The notes: generated from the sequence alone by a model not told the origin. Shown: positions 16,728-26,748, counted from the stretch's first letter. The stretch: DNA of 64,000 nucleotides from an uncultured Erysipelotrichaceae bacterium (GCA_900315225.1 OMYM01000045.1:1-64000); one strand, 5' to 3'. Translations and numbers: made by a program.

Positions 16728-16756
16728 AGTATAGCACATTGATTGTGGAATTCCAA
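16728..16756 (-). promoter_or_regulatory. Promoter of rpmG
   Basis: Minus strand TTGGAA (16756-16751), 17-bp spacer, TGC-TATACT (-10 at 16733-16728, extended). Confidence 0.75.
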
Positions 16757-16832
16757 GCACTTTTTTTAGCGGTTGTCAAACCGCCTTTGGGAAAGCATTA
16801 GATACTTCATGCGTTGATTTGACGGATTGTGA

Positions 16833-16860
16833 TTGACAAAAGGTGATGTTTTAATAGAAT
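16833..16860 (+). promoter_or_regulatory. Promoter of efp
   Basis: TTGACA at 16833-16838, 16-bp spacer, TAGAAT at 16855-16860. Confidence 0.75.
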
Positions 16861-16884
16861 AGATAAGTATAGGTAGGTGTAGAG

Positions 16885-17457
16885 ATGATTATTGTAAACG
16901 ATTTAAAGCCAGGCACAGCGTTTGAACACGAAGGAAATCTTTTTACTGTTCTCAACGTTGATCATAACAAGACGGCCATGCGCCAGATGATTGTCAAGGT
17001 CAAGGTTAAAAACCTCAGGTCTGGCGTTATCAATGAGATTTCATTCACAGGTGGCGACAAGGTCGAGCAGGCGCATATTGATAAGAAGGAAATGCAGTAT
17101 CTTTACGATGATGGAACTTCCCTTGTCTTCATGGATAATGTTACTTACGAGCAGGTAGAGATACCAAAGGAAAGGCTTAAATGGGAGATGCAGTTCCTAA
17201 AGCCAAACGAGAATATCGTTATTACAATGCACGACAAGAGCGAGAACGAGACTGAAATTCTTGGCGTGGTGCTGCCAGACAAGGTTGAACTACAGATCAT
17301 CGAATGTGAGAATGCGGTAAAAGGTGATACGGCTACATCAGCGTCCAAAAACGCGAAGGTTGAGACTGGCTTAGAGATCAAGGTTCCGCTGTTCATACAG
17401 AATGGCGAAATGGTTGTCATTTCTACAGCCGATGGTAAATATTCGGGAAGAGCTTAA
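16885..17457 (+). CDS. efp: Elongation factor P with an unusual tip loop
   Basis: 190 residues, three beta-barrel domains as in EF-P, which relieves ribosomes stalled at polyproline. The start MIIVNDLKPGTAFEHEGNLF and the end KVPLFIQNGEMVVISTADGKYSGRA align well with Bacillus EF-P. The functional tip of domain I does not: where the family has KPGKGA, this protein has KTAMRQ, so residue 32, normally the modified Lys, is Met, followed by Arg33. The protein may act unmodified or use Arg33. Single gene with its own promoter. Confidence 0.93.
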   Translation: MIIVNDLKPGTAFEHEGNLFTVLNVDHNKTAMRQMIVKVKVKNLRSGVINEISFTGGDKVEQAHIDKKEMQYLYDDGTSLVFMDNVTYEQVEIPKERLKWEMQFLKPNENIVITMHDKSENETEILGVVLPDKVELQIIECENAVKGDTATSASKNAKVETGLEIKVPLFIQNGEMVVISTADGKYSGRA

Positions 17458-17546
17458 TTTTCAACAAATGTGCTTGCAGGGCACATTTTATATCGTGGCG
17501 AATGATTCAGTGAGTAGAACGTAAGTTGTATGGAGGGAGTATAGAT

Positions 17547-19073
17547 ATGTCAAGTCGTGGCAAAGGCAGCCGCAGGAAAAGGACTGGCACCAAGCAGAAT
17601 GCGAATGCATTCGTGGAAAACAATCAATTGGACAATCAAGCCTCGACGGAGTCGGTGAATACGGAAGCTTCGCAGGTTCAGGAGGAAGAGCAGTCCTCCA
17701 TTCAACAGGTAGAGGAAGCAGAAATGCCAATGCAGGAAGAAATGAGAGACACCGAGGAAAGCAAAGAAGAAGTCAACAAAGCGGAAGACGCAAAGGAAGA
17801 AGGCGCTGGTGTTCCAGCGGAAGAAGAGCATCCTTCCACAGATGAAACAAAGGAAAAGGAGCCTTCTGACCAAAATGATGTCTTGGAGGAAAACACAACA
17901 GTAAAGCCCGTTTCGCCAGATCCTGACGCAACAAAGCCTGAGGCTGATGAAGTGAAGAAACCGGCGCCCCAGGAAACAGATAATAAGCCAGCTAAGCCAA
18001 AGGAGAAAGACATTGAGATTCCGCCTCTTATGGCATTTGGATCAATGCACGCCAAACCATTGAATAACGGGAATAAAGAAGAGGTCTCTTTCAATGTAAC
18101 GATGCCTCAAAAGACACCACAAGAAAGTCAATCGCCTGGTAAGGCAAACGCGCAAGCGGCGCCGTCTCCCAAAGACAAGCCGAATGAAAAGAAGCCTCAA
18201 AAGCCCCTCCAGGAAAGTCCATCAACTGGCAAGGCGAATGGGCAAGCAGCGCCGTCTTCCAAAGACAAGCCGAATGAAAAGAAGCCTCAAAAGACCTCCC
18301 AGGAAAGTCCATCAACTGGCAAGTCAAACGCGCAAGCGGCACCATCTTCCAAAGATGTGTCGAAGAAGTCCAGTGGGTCAAAGAAACCAATGACTAAATC
18401 TGAACGGAAGATTGAAAGACGCCGCCAACGCGATGAAGATTTTGACCGCATGGCTGCGATTCCGCGCTCGAATTTAGTTTCGACCATGTTTCTTCCTGCT
18501 GCGACAATGAAGCATGTATCAAGGACGAAGGAGCCTAACTTAAGCCAGTTTACATGTTTTTTCGCAAATGCGATCAAGTGGTGTGCCGTAGGCGCTGTTC
18601 CTGCCATGTGGCTTGGAATATTGATCAACCAAGATGCTTTTGGAACGATTCGCCTGAATTTTACGCAACAGACAATAATTGACTTGTTTGTCATTGGATT
18701 TGGCATGGCGATTGAGTATTTCTCCTACTACATGCTGTGGTTCTACAGCCTGTTAACGCGCCGTCCTGTCTCTTTGCGCAAATTGATTTCTGTTGAGGCG
18801 CGTTCTTCGCTATCGGTTGCGCTGATCATGGTGGTTGCGTGCTTATTTTCTGTTTTCAGCGTTGAACTCTCGCTGACAGCTGGAATGGTAGGTATTTTCG
18901 TTGGCGTCATGCTAAAGGCGTATGGACTGGACATTGTTCTGAAAATTTCAAAGACAGAGCAGATTTTGATCGTGATGGTCATGATCGTGGTCGCGACCAT
19001 GATGGCCTTGACGTTCTTCCCGATGGTCAACGGCGATGTCGCAGATATATTGTTGCGATTGTTCGAAATATAG
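17547..19073 (+). CDS. Repeat-rich disordered protein with C-terminal membrane domain, unknown function
   Basis: 508 residues from the ATG at 17547 (MSSRGKGSRRKRTG), chosen for the GGAGGG at 17532-17537. Residues about 20-285 are low complexity: Glu-rich, then Pro/Lys/Ser-rich, with three 30-residue repeats. A basic stretch (KSERKIERRRQRDEDFDR) leads into a domain of about 180 residues with four or five hydrophobic helices. This looks like a cytoplasmic tail on a small membrane domain. No family recognised. A possible role at the envelope or division site is speculation. Confidence 0.82.
   Translation: MSSRGKGSRRKRTGTKQNANAFVENNQLDNQASTESVNTEASQVQEEEQSSIQQVEEAEMPMQEEMRDTEESKEEVNKAEDAKEEGAGVPAEEEHPSTDETKEKEPSDQNDVLEENTTVKPVSPDPDATKPEADEVKKPAPQETDNKPAKPKEKDIEIPPLMAFGSMHAKPLNNGNKEEVSFNVTMPQKTPQESQSPGKANAQAAPSPKDKPNEKKPQKPLQESPSTGKANGQAAPSSKDKPNEKKPQKTSQESPSTGKSNAQAAPSSKDVSKKSSGSKKPMTKSERKIERRRQRDEDFDRMAAIPRSNLVSTMFLPAATMKHVSRTKEPNLSQFTCFFANAIKWCAVGAVPAMWLGILINQDAFGTIRLNFTQQTIIDLFVIGFGMAIEYFSYYMLWFYSLLTRRPVSLRKLISVEARSSLSVALIMVVACLFSVFSVELSLTAGMVGIFVGVMLKAYGLDIVLKISKTEQILIVMVMIVVATMMALTFFPMVNGDVADILLRLFEI
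18120..18389 (+). repeat. Three tandem 90-bp coding repeats
   Basis: Units start at 18120, 18210 and 18300, each encoding a 30-residue segment with SPSTGKANGQAAPSSKDKP-type sequence. The third copy diverges after about 60 bp. Confidence 0.85.
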
Positions 19074-19083
19074 AGTTTATTTT

Positions 19084-19111
19084 CTTGCTTTTCAAAACGA
19101 GTGTGCTATAC
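19084..19111 (+). promoter_or_regulatory. Promoter of the FMN riboswitch-ribU transcript
   Basis: TTGCTT at 19084-19089, 16-bp spacer, extended -10 TGC-TATACT at 19106-19111. Confidence 0.7.
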
Positions 19112-19120
19112 TTTCTGCGA

Positions 19121-19288
19121 TAGAACTCAGGGCAGGGCGAAATCCCCGACCGGCGGTATACCCCGCGAGCCGTTTGGCTGAATCGGCGTAATTCCGATGG
19201 CGACAGTATAGTCTGGATGAAAGAGATCTTTTGCTATCTTTCGTGTAGTCCCGGAGGTTTTTATCGTAAATCTCCGGTTTTATTTTGC
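19121..19288 (+). promoter_or_regulatory. FMN riboswitch (RFN element) with terminator
   Basis: Conserved RFN segments are evident: AGGGCAGGGCGAAATCCC, GACCGGCGGTAT, the GAGCC segment, and GGCGACAGTATAGTCTGGATG-like sequence ending near 19228. A downstream hairpin of CCGGAG and CTCCGG followed by TTTTATTTT (about 19251-19285) is the expected terminator. FMN binding should switch off riboflavin uptake by ribU. Confidence 0.95.
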
Positions 19289-19309
19289 CGGAGCAAGGAG
19301 GAAAGCCAT

Positions 19310-19936
19310 ATGTCGGAAAACACTATTAACAACAGGATTCATGTCAGAAACAACGTCTCGGTCGATTTTTTGACCAAGGTTGCAATTCTCGGCGCCGTTT
19401 CGTTCATCATCATGATGTTCGAGTTCCCATTGCCAGTGGCACCAAGCTTCTATAAGATCGACTTCAGCGAAGTTGCCGTATTGATCGGAGGATTCGCGCT
19501 TGGCCCTGTAGCGGCCGTGTGCATCGAGGCGCTTAAAGTCACCTTGAATTTGATTTTTCATGGAACGACCACGATGGGCGTTGGGGAGTTTGCAAATTTC
19601 CTGATTGGATGCGCCATGTGTGTTCCAGCCACGCTGATGTATCAAAAGGTAAAGAACAAGGCTTCGGCGATCAAGGGTCTGGTTATTGGCACGTTGTGCA
19701 TGACCTTCGCCGGGATTGTGTTGAACTATTTCCTGTTGATCCCAGCTTATGTCATGATTGCCCATTTCCCGATGGACGCAATCATTAAAATGGGGAATGA
19801 GATTTACCCGTTTGTCAATGGAAAGCTGTCACTGGTGCTTGCTTGTGTTACGCCTTTTAATTTGATCAAGGGCGTGGCGGTAAGCGTTCTTACCGTCTTG
19901 CTGTATAAGCATGTTTCGCCAATTTTACACCGTTGA
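19310..19936 (+). CDS. ribU: Riboflavin ECF transporter S component
   Basis: 208 residues with five or six membrane helices. The S-component signature is seen in FEFPLPVAPSFYKIDFSEVAVLIGGFALGP, matching RibU. It captures riboflavin and works with a shared EcfAA'T module encoded elsewhere. The ATG at 19310 (MSENTINNR) has AAGGAGG 8 bases upstream; an in-frame ATG at 19217 would lie inside the riboswitch. Specificity is strongly supported by the FMN riboswitch. A terminator follows. Confidence 0.95.
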   Translation: MSENTINNRIHVRNNVSVDFLTKVAILGAVSFIIMMFEFPLPVAPSFYKIDFSEVAVLIGGFALGPVAAVCIEALKVTLNLIFHGTTTMGVGEFANFLIGCAMCVPATLMYQKVKNKASAIKGLVIGTLCMTFAGIVLNYFLLIPAYVMIAHFPMDAIIKMGNEIYPFVNGKLSLVLACVTPFNLIKGVAVSVLTVLLYKHVSPILHR

Positions 19937-19968
19937 CAGGCGTATTCATAAATCGATTTGAATGAAGA

Positions 19969-20003
19969 AACAAGGCATGCATTGTGCGCATGCCTTGTTT
20001 TGT
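19969..20003 (+). terminator. Terminator of ribU
   Basis: AACAAGGCATGC pairs with GCATGCCTTGTT across a seven-base loop, followed by TTTGTT. Confidence 0.88.
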
Positions 20004-20070
20004 TGCGGGTGATTGCGCTTTATCATGGTTTTGTATATGCTATAATTGAAAGGAGATTTTGGAGAGGAAT

Positions 20071-21153
20071 ATGGCAACGTTATCACGAACGGAAAAATAT
20101 AAAAAGCTCAGGCAGGAGCTTCAGAACGACAACGGCTCGGAGATTAGCACGCCTGAGTTGTCTAGGATTGAGAAAAGACTGAATAGGATCGATTCGAATA
20201 ATTTTGCTAAGCCGCAGGAATACGGCAACCGGAACTACGATGCAGCGCATGCCAGGACGCCTATATCCATTCCCGAGAAACCGGCGGAAAAGCCGGAAGA
20301 GCCATTGTTTGACTTGGGTCTTTTCAAAAACGATACATATACGAGCAGATACGACAATGATTATCTAGATCAGTATATCCGCGAGGTTAAGCAGTATAAC
20401 ATTGACCAAGGTAACGCTGTATCTGATAATACACAGGTGAATATCCTGCGGAATCTGAATGACTCTGCGCAAGGCAGGCGACCAGTGAACACAGATAGTG
20501 AAAAGTTTTCGGAAAAAAGGACAGTCCAGGAGAGGGACGAGCCTGAAAATCCTTTTGTCGGTGCTTCGCGGCAACAACAGCCTTCCTATCGCTATCAAAG
20601 CGAAAGCTATGCACAGCCAAGCGGCGGGAGTTCTTATGCGGATGACAGGACCGAGAGTCTTCACACGCATGATGATACAATCACGAGATCGCGGGAAGAC
20701 ATCATGGCTGAAGTACAGATGCTTGTCAACGGGGGGTCTGGTTCGGTACCTAGTGCGTCTTCTCCATCTCCCAAGTCTTCGCCAAAATCGCCGGGCGTAG
20801 GATCTGAGCGCAGTCCTTTCCGTGAAACATTTTCCATGCCAGGTCAAGACCCAGACCATCGGCCGCAAAAGAAAATCGCGAAGCCGGATAATGATTGGCA
20901 ATATGTAGGAACCGATACGTTCAACCGGCGCATGGACGAAGAAAGCAAGGTGCGCCAGCAGCTTTTGCATGAAACAACGCAAATGCGCGCACAGCTGGAT
21001 GGATACGAGGATAACCTGACGGAAGTCAGTGACAAGATGAGGTATACAAACAAGATTCTCAATACAGTGCTGATTGTGTTGATTGTGGCACTGGTTGTGA
21101 TTCTTATGTTGTTGATTTATTGGATTTTAACTGCGGGGAACAATGGTGTATGA
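20071..21153 (+). CDS. Membrane-anchored protein of unknown function upstream of cmk
   Basis: 360 residues from ATG 20071 (MATLSRTEKYKKLRQELQ), preceded by GGAGAG. A charged helical start is followed by about 200 residues of disordered Ser/Pro/Asp/Gln-rich sequence, then a coiled-coil-like stretch (about residues 290-330) and one C-terminal hydrophobic helix (NTVLIVLIVALVVILMLLIY). This suggests a tail-anchored protein with its bulk in the cytoplasm. It overlaps cmk by 4 bp, so it belongs to the cmk-der-gpsA operon. No family recognised; a division or envelope role would be a guess. Confidence 0.8.
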   Translation: MATLSRTEKYKKLRQELQNDNGSEISTPELSRIEKRLNRIDSNNFAKPQEYGNRNYDAAHARTPISIPEKPAEKPEEPLFDLGLFKNDTYTSRYDNDYLDQYIREVKQYNIDQGNAVSDNTQVNILRNLNDSAQGRRPVNTDSEKFSEKRTVQERDEPENPFVGASRQQQPSYRYQSESYAQPSGGSSYADDRTESLHTHDDTITRSREDIMAEVQMLVNGGSGSVPSASSPSPKSSPKSPGVGSERSPFRETFSMPGQDPDHRPQKKIAKPDNDWQYVGTDTFNRRMDEESKVRQQLLHETTQMRAQLDGYEDNLTEVSDKMRYTNKILNTVLIVLIVALVVILMLLIYWILTAGNNGV

Positions 21154-21827
21154 GAATAAACATAGCAATAGATGGACCAAGCGCAGCTGGCAAGAGCACG
21201 ATCGCAAAGGTTCTTGCGGAAAGGCTTGGATATGTACATTTGGATACGGGTGCAATGTATCGTTGCGTTGCGCTGAAGGCATTGCGGGAAAAGATTGACT
21301 TGAACGACGAGGATGGCTTGTGCCGCATGCTTGCGAATACGGATATTCGCTTGACACCTCGCTCCGAGGTATTTTTAGACGGAGAGGAAGTTACCAACGA
21401 GATCAGAACGGATGAAATCAGCTTGGCGGCCAGTAGTGTGTCGAAACATGCAAAGGTGAGAAGCGATCTTGTGTCACGTCAGCAGGAAATTGCTCGCGAC
21501 AAGGGATTTATCATGGACGGCAGGGATATTGGAACTGTCGTGCTGAAGAACGCTGAAGTGAAAATATATATGGTTGCTAGCCCAGAGGCACGCGCTTTGC
21601 GCAGATATAGGCAGAATATAGAGAAGGGCATTCCTACTTCGAGCGTGGAAATCATTGCGGAGGAGATTCGTCAGCGCGACTATCAGGATATGAATCGCGA
21701 GAATTCACCCTTGCGAAAAGCGGATGATGCTTTCGAGATTGATACTTCCGACATGACGATCGAGGAAGTGACAGAGAGGATCATGGCGCTTGCGACAAAA
21801 TTCATCCATGCAGGGGAGGAAGAATGA
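21150..21827 (+). CDS. cmk: Cytidylate kinase
   Basis: 225 residues. Phosphorylates CMP and dCMP. P-loop [10 protein letters not shown] near the N-terminus (residues about 8-17), the CMP-binding segment (LDTGAMYRC) and [20 protein letters not shown] are clear family signatures. The ATG at 21150 ([10 protein letters not shown]) overlaps the stop of the upstream gene; an earlier in-frame start at 21120 would add a non-conserved leader. Its stop overlaps der. Confidence 0.96.
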   Translation: MRINIAIDGPSAAGKSTIAKVLAERLGYVHLDTGAMYRCVALKALREKIDLNDEDGLCRMLANTDIRLTPRSEVFLDGEEVTNEIRTDEISLAASSVSKHAKVRSDLVSRQQEIARDKGFIMDGRDIGTVVLKNAEVKIYMVASPEARALRRYRQNIEKGIPTSSVEIIAEEIRQRDYQDMNRENSPLRKADDAFEIDTSDMTIEEVTERIMALATKFIHAGEEE

Positions 21828-23137
21828 ACCAAGGGGTAATTGCGATTGTAGGAAGACCAAACGTGGGCAAGTCCACGATATTCAATAGAATCGTCGGGTC
21901 ACGTGTCTCGATAGTAGAGGATACACCAGGTGTCACCCGTGATCGTCTTTATGCCAAGGCCAATTGGCTTTCAACGCCAATACGCATCATTGATACTGGC
22001 GGAATTCAGCTTCAGGATCAGCCTTATCAGGAAGAGATACGCGCGCAAGTGCAGATAGCGATCAACGAGGCGGATGTCATCTTGATGGTGACAGACGGCA
22101 AGACTGGTGTCCATGACGATGACTTTTATATTGCGTCCATGCTGCAAAGGCAGAGCAAGCCAGTCGTTTTGGCGGTCAACATGATCGATGACTCGACTAG
22201 GCTGATGAATATATACGAGTTCTACAGCCTTGGCATTGGTGATCCAATTGCTGTCAGTGGTCTTCATGGCGTTGGCATCGGCGATCTTCTGGATGCATGC
22301 ATCGCGCACTTTCCTAAAGAGATGTCAAATGAGCTTCATGAGGGAGTGCGCATAGCAGTAATTGGCGAACCGAACGTAGGTAAATCCTCATTGGTCAATG
22401 CGATACTGAAGGAAAATCGTTCGATTGTCTCCAATACCCAGGGGACGACGAGGGATGCGGTGGATACTGCGTTTGAGCATAATGGAAGACCATACGTCAT
22501 TGTGGATACCGCAGGCATTCGAAAGCGTGGAAAGGTATATGAATCGATTGAGAAGTATTCTGTCTTGCGTGCCATGCGAGCGATTGAAGACTGTGATGTC
22601 GCATTGTTTTTGATTGATGCCGAGGCGGGCATCCGTGACCAAGACAAGCATGTTGCGGGATACGCACATGAAGCGGGAAAGCCGATTGTCATTGTGGTGA
22701 ACAAATGGGATGCGATCAAAAAAGACGACAAGACGATGAACCGCTATACGGAAAAGGTTCGCAATGAATTCAACTATCTTTCCTATGCGCCGATTGTATT
22801 TGTCAGCGCCAAGACAGGGCAGAGGGTTGAAAACTTGATAGACATGGTTGACCGTGTCCATGAAAATTCAACGCGGCGCATACCAACGAATGTATTGAAC
22901 GAAGTGATTATCGATGCACAGGTTTCCTTCCCAGCGCCGACCCGCAATGGCAAGCGTTTCCGCATTTACTATGCCACGCAGGTTTCTGTCGCCCCGCCGA
23001 CATTTGTGCTGTCATGTAATGATCCAAAGCTGATGCATTTTTCATACCAGAGGTTCATTGAGAACGAATTGCGTAAGTCCTTTGAATTCGAAGGAACGCC
23101 AATACATATTATTGTGAGAAAGAAGGTTTCAGAATGA
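21824..23137 (+). CDS. der: Ribosome-assembly GTPase Der (EngA)
   Basis: 437 residues with two tandem GTPase domains and a KH-like C-terminal domain. G1 motifs GRPNVGKST (about residue 9) and GEPNVGKSS (about residue 182); NKWD is G4 of the second domain. Der is essential for 50S subunit maturation. The start overlaps cmk by 4 bp. The cmk-der-gpsA order is seen in many Bacillota, though the intervening rpsA-like gene of Bacillus is absent. Confidence 0.97.
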   Translation: MNQGVIAIVGRPNVGKSTIFNRIVGSRVSIVEDTPGVTRDRLYAKANWLSTPIRIIDTGGIQLQDQPYQEEIRAQVQIAINEADVILMVTDGKTGVHDDDFYIASMLQRQSKPVVLAVNMIDDSTRLMNIYEFYSLGIGDPIAVSGLHGVGIGDLLDACIAHFPKEMSNELHEGVRIAVIGEPNVGKSSLVNAILKENRSIVSNTQGTTRDAVDTAFEHNGRPYVIVDTAGIRKRGKVYESIEKYSVLRAMRAIEDCDVALFLIDAEAGIRDQDKHVAGYAHEAGKPIVIVVNKWDAIKKDDKTMNRYTEKVRNEFNYLSYAPIVFVSAKTGQRVENLIDMVDRVHENSTRRIPTNVLNEVIIDAQVSFPAPTRNGKRFRIYYATQVSVAPPTFVLSCNDPKLMHFSYQRFIENELRKSFEFEGTPIHIIVRKKVSE

Positions 23138-24126
23138 AGACGGTGATTTTGGGGACAGGCAGTTGGGGAACGGCGCTTGGACAGGTTTTGGCAGACAATG
23201 GAAACGAAGTTGTCATGTATGGCATCGAATCATCGGAAGTAGAGGACCTCAACCAGAATCATCGCAATAGCAGATACTTTGATGCCCAGGTGAACGAGGC
23301 AATCCATGCGACAATGGACATTCAGTGCGTAGAGGATGCGGACGTGGTTTTGTTGGCGGTTCCAGTGGTTGCGATTGAATCCATGGCGCGCAAGGTTTCT
23401 GAGTTGATCAAGAAGCCTGCGATCATTGTGACTGTCGCAAAGGGATTCCATCCCGTAACCCACGAGAGAATGAGCGTTGTCATTGAAAAAGAGGTCAACA
23501 AGGGAAGAAAGCTTCCAGTTGTTTCACTGATCGGGCCTTCCCATGCGGAAGAAGTGATATTGCGCAAGTTGACGGCGGTAAACGCAGTGTGCGCTGATGA
23601 TGGCGCCGCTAAAACAATCCAAGAATTGTTTTCTAATGATTATTTCCGTGTTTATCGAAACAATGACGTCATTGGAGCGGAGATTGGTGTTGCAATCAAG
23701 AATGTCATTGCGATTGCATCAGGCATTCTTCATGGAATCGGTCAGGGCGATAATGCAAGAGCCGCCTTGATGACAAGGGGACTTGCGGAGATTACGCGCT
23801 TTGGCGTTGCTATGGGAGGAAAAAAGGAAACATATCTCGGTCTTGATGGCGTAGGCGACTTGATAGTTACTTGTTCCTCAAGGCATTCGCGCAATTTCAT
23901 GGCTGGATATCAAATTGGCAAGGACGGTGGCGCAGAACGTTTTTTGAGGGAAAACAATAAAACTGTGGAAGGCGTTCTTGCGTGCAAGGTTGTGTATGAA
24001 GAAGCAAGGAAAAATGGCATAGACATGCCGATTACAGAACAGGTATACAAGATCTTGTATGAGAATGAAAGTCCGCAGGCAGCGATTGTTTCATTGATGC
24101 GCCGCGACTTGAAACCTGAAAGCTGA
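23134..24126 (+). CDS. gpsA: NAD(P)-dependent glycerol-3-phosphate dehydrogenase
   Basis: 330 residues. Makes sn-glycerol-3-phosphate from DHAP for phospholipid synthesis. N-terminal Rossmann motif [11 protein letters not shown], catalytic-region [10 protein letters not shown] with the conserved Lys, and [14 protein letters not shown] are all present. The ATG overlaps der by 4 bp. Last gene of the operon, followed by a terminator. Confidence 0.96.
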   Translation: MKTVILGTGSWGTALGQVLADNGNEVVMYGIESSEVEDLNQNHRNSRYFDAQVNEAIHATMDIQCVEDADVVLLAVPVVAIESMARKVSELIKKPAIIVTVAKGFHPVTHERMSVVIEKEVNKGRKLPVVSLIGPSHAEEVILRKLTAVNAVCADDGAAKTIQELFSNDYFRVYRNNDVIGAEIGVAIKNVIAIASGILHGIGQGDNARAALMTRGLAEITRFGVAMGGKKETYLGLDGVGDLIVTCSSRHSRNFMAGYQIGKDGGAERFLRENNKTVEGVLACKVVYEEARKNGIDMPITEQVYKILYENESPQAAIVSLMRRDLKPES

Positions 24127-24143
24127 CTTGCAAGTAGGCAAAT

Positions 24144-24178
24144 AAAAAGCCTCGACTCATTTTGTCGAGGCTTTTTAT
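24144..24178. terminator. Bidirectional terminator between gpsA and the PBP gene
   Basis: AAAAAGCCTCGAC (24144-24156) and GTCGAGGCTTTTT (24164-24176) form a 13-bp stem with T tracts on both strands. Confidence 0.9.
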
Positions 24179-24180
24179 TT

Positions 24181-26748
24181 CTATTGGCCGTTTTCTTCTT
24201 TTACGGCATCAGGGTCGAAGTAGCCAGCAGATGTGCATTTTGTTTCAGAAGTGCCGCGACCATTGCGATAATAGCCACAAGCTTTGATTTCACCATGGAA
24301 CACAATGGGGAATCCTGCGTAGGAATTTGTGTTTGACGTGATTGTCGTCAAATACACATCGTCTTGATATAGATCAGCTACATATACGTTGTTCAAGGAA
24401 TCGGCGATCCAGGTTATGTTCGCAAGGCATGCGCCTTTTTCCTCGACATCATTCCAATAGTCATGGAGGGAGATGTCCTGTTCATCGCCTGCACATCCAT
24501 CCTCGGTGTACCAGTTGGCATAGAACAATCCATTGGCGACAGAGGCACTGAAGCCTGTCAATTCGGGCAGTCCAGAATTGTAGTCGCTATAGTATACGGT
24601 GGGAACATGCTCCAAGCCGGTAGCGGATACCAATGAATTGATTGGATTTGACATCCAGCTTTCATAGTTGACATGAGGATACGACCCGTAGACATACCGT
24701 ACATCCACGACATCTTCAGGGCGCTCTACGCCGCCGATCGTATCGGGTGAAACTTCCTCTTCGATATCCAACAACAAGTTGTTGATGCGACCAGGGATGT
24801 TCAATTCGCTTTTCCAAAGAGGGAAATAGGTTCCTTGGTTCTTGACTGCCATGTCATAGCCAATCCATACCGCATTGGTATATTGGGAAGTGGAAGCGAT
24901 CATCCACTTGTCTTTTGCGGCACCGGCTGGAATGCCGTATTGCAGACCATCTGATCCCCAGTCAGTTGTGCCAGTCTTGGCATAGACAGGGTAGCGCCTT
25001 TTCAGGACATGCATGTAGTTGTAGATCTGCGAGTCTACGTCATACTGCATGAGTTGATCCGTAAGATAGGCGCTTCCGCTGGACAAGACACGTTCATTTT
25101 GATGTTCGGGATAAATTTCCGTTCCATCGGAGAATGTGATTTTATTGATTGTATGCGGCTGGTTATAGATGCCTAGGTTGATCATCGCTCCATGGGCGCC
25201 AGCCATTTCCTTGACTGTCGTAATGAGTTGGTTTCCGCCAATGGCGTAGGACATGTGGTAGTCGGCTTCATTTGCCTTGGAGAGACCAACGCTGTGCAAG
25301 TAGTTGACAACACCAGTGCTGCCTAGTACCGCAGTGACTTTTTCCAAGGTCAGTATGGCAGGGATGTTCAAGGAAGTTGCAACTGCGTTTCGCAGAGGAA
25401 GTTCCCCGCGATATTCACCATCGGCATTGACTAAGACACGGCTTTCGCCAGGAAAGGTGATGGGTCTGTCCATGACGACTTCATCCAGCGAATAGCCTAG
25501 GTATTCAAATGCCAAGGCATAGTCCAAGAATGGCTTGACCGATGAACCAGGCTGTTTGTAGCCTTGGGTGGCGCGATTGAGCAAGCGCGCGCCGCCTTGA
25601 TAGTTTCTTCCCCCTGAAAGACCAACGATTTCGCCAGTCTGGTTGTTCAGGGAGACAATTGCCACCTGCATCAGCGGGTCGGGGAACGAGACACGCGTCT
25701 GCTCGTTTGAAATCGCCTCGATCCTTTCTTGGATTTCGGGAATCAGAGCCGTTTCAATTCGCATGCCTTTGAGCACGGGATCATAGCCGGTCATCTGTTG
25801 TGCTTCTTGGATCACAACATCGACATATGCCGAGAATTGGGAGTTTTCCACGTCAAGGTGGTCTTCCCCGATCAGCTGGTTTTCGATCTTGATGGATTTT
25901 GCCAAATGGTATTCTTCTTCCTTGATATAGCCGTGCGTTAACATGAGATATAGAACTTCGTTGCGGCGATCAATAGCTTCTTCAAGGTAGTTGTATGGGT
26001 TGTACAGGTTTGGCAGGTTGACAATGCCTGCCAGCATGGCTGATTCAGAGAGGTTTAGCTCCGAGGCATGCTTGTTGAAATAGAATTGCGCGGCTTTTTC
26101 AACGCCTCTGATGCGGTCTCCAAAGTTAAGCTTGTTTACATACAGTATGAATATGTCCTTCTTGTCCAGCATTTGCTCCAGCTGCATGCTCAACCAGATT
26201 TGCTGGATCTTGTACTTGTTGTCGGCATCGTATTCCACCTGCTCGCTTCCGCTTTCACGGGAGAAATAAGTGTTCTTTACCAACTGCATCGTGAATGTTG
26301 ATCCACCTTGGCGGTTGCCATTGACAAGAGTTTCGATGATTGCCTTGGTAAAGCGTGGAATGTCGAAACCGTTGTGGGAAAAATAACGTGAGTCCTCGAT
26401 CGCCAGAAAGGCATCGACGAGCGATTCGGGGCAGTCATTGTAGTCGATATTCTCTCGGTAGTAGGTTCCGATTTCCGTCAACTGGTTTCCCCGTCCATCG
26501 TAGATTTTGCTGGATTCCTCAGAAATGAAATCCTTTGGATGGACGATGGGAAGCCCCTCTAGGTTCGACTGAAGATATTGGTACGCGAAGTAGCCCACGA
26601 CTGCCTCTATGGACACCATGAACACTAGCAGCACGGTCAAAAAGATGCGATGCCGGTATCTTCTTTTTTCGCGCTTTCTTTTTTTGATGATTTGTTTATA
26701 TTCTTCCGGATCCATGGAAGGATCCATGCCGTTTGCCTTTTTTGCCAT
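24181..26748 (-). CDS. Class A penicillin-binding protein (PBP1A-like)
   Basis: 855 residues. A short basic cytoplasmic tail and one membrane helix (about residues 40-60) precede a GT51 glycosyltransferase domain (EDSRYFSHNGFD, GGSTFTMQLVKN) and a transpeptidase domain with active-site SSVK in KQPGSSVKPFLDY and KTG in YAKTGTTDWG. A C-terminal region of about 170 residues may be a substrate or wall-binding extension. It polymerises and cross-links peptidoglycan outside the membrane. The ATG at 26748 has GGAGGTATT ahead; an in-frame start 30 bases earlier lacks this. Divergent from dnaE. Confidence 0.94.
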   Translation of the reverse strand: MAKKANGMDPSMDPEEYKQIIKKRKREKRRYRHRIFLTVLLVFMVSIEAVVGYFAYQYLQSNLEGLPIVHPKDFISEESSKIYDGRGNQLTEIGTYYRENIDYNDCPESLVDAFLAIEDSRYFSHNGFDIPRFTKAIIETLVNGNRQGGSTFTMQLVKNTYFSRESGSEQVEYDADNKYKIQQIWLSMQLEQMLDKKDIFILYVNKLNFGDRIRGVEKAAQFYFNKHASELNLSESAMLAGIVNLPNLYNPYNYLEEAIDRRNEVLYLMLTHGYIKEEEYHLAKSIKIENQLIGEDHLDVENSQFSAYVDVVIQEAQQMTGYDPVLKGMRIETALIPEIQERIEAISNEQTRVSFPDPLMQVAIVSLNNQTGEIVGLSGGRNYQGGARLLNRATQGYKQPGSSVKPFLDYALAFEYLGYSLDEVVMDRPITFPGESRVLVNADGEYRGELPLRNAVATSLNIPAILTLEKVTAVLGSTGVVNYLHSVGLSKANEADYHMSYAIGGNQLITTVKEMAGAHGAMINLGIYNQPHTINKITFSDGTEIYPEHQNERVLSSGSAYLTDQLMQYDVDSQIYNYMHVLKRRYPVYAKTGTTDWGSDGLQYGIPAGAAKDKWMIASTSQYTNAVWIGYDMAVKNQGTYFPLWKSELNIPGRINNLLLDIEEEVSPDTIGGVERPEDVVDVRYVYGSYPHVNYESWMSNPINSLVSATGLEHVPTVYYSDYNSGLPELTGFSASVANGLFYANWYTEDGCAGDEQDISLHDYWNDVEEKGACLANITWIADSLNNVYVADLYQDDVYLTTITSNTNSYAGFPIVFHGEIKACGYYRNGRGTSETKCTSAGYFDPDAVKEENGQ

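Noticed and set aside
16567-16779. Minus-strand frame of 70 codons over rpmG
   Set aside because: It is a shifted frame; the true product in this place is L33 (16544-16696).
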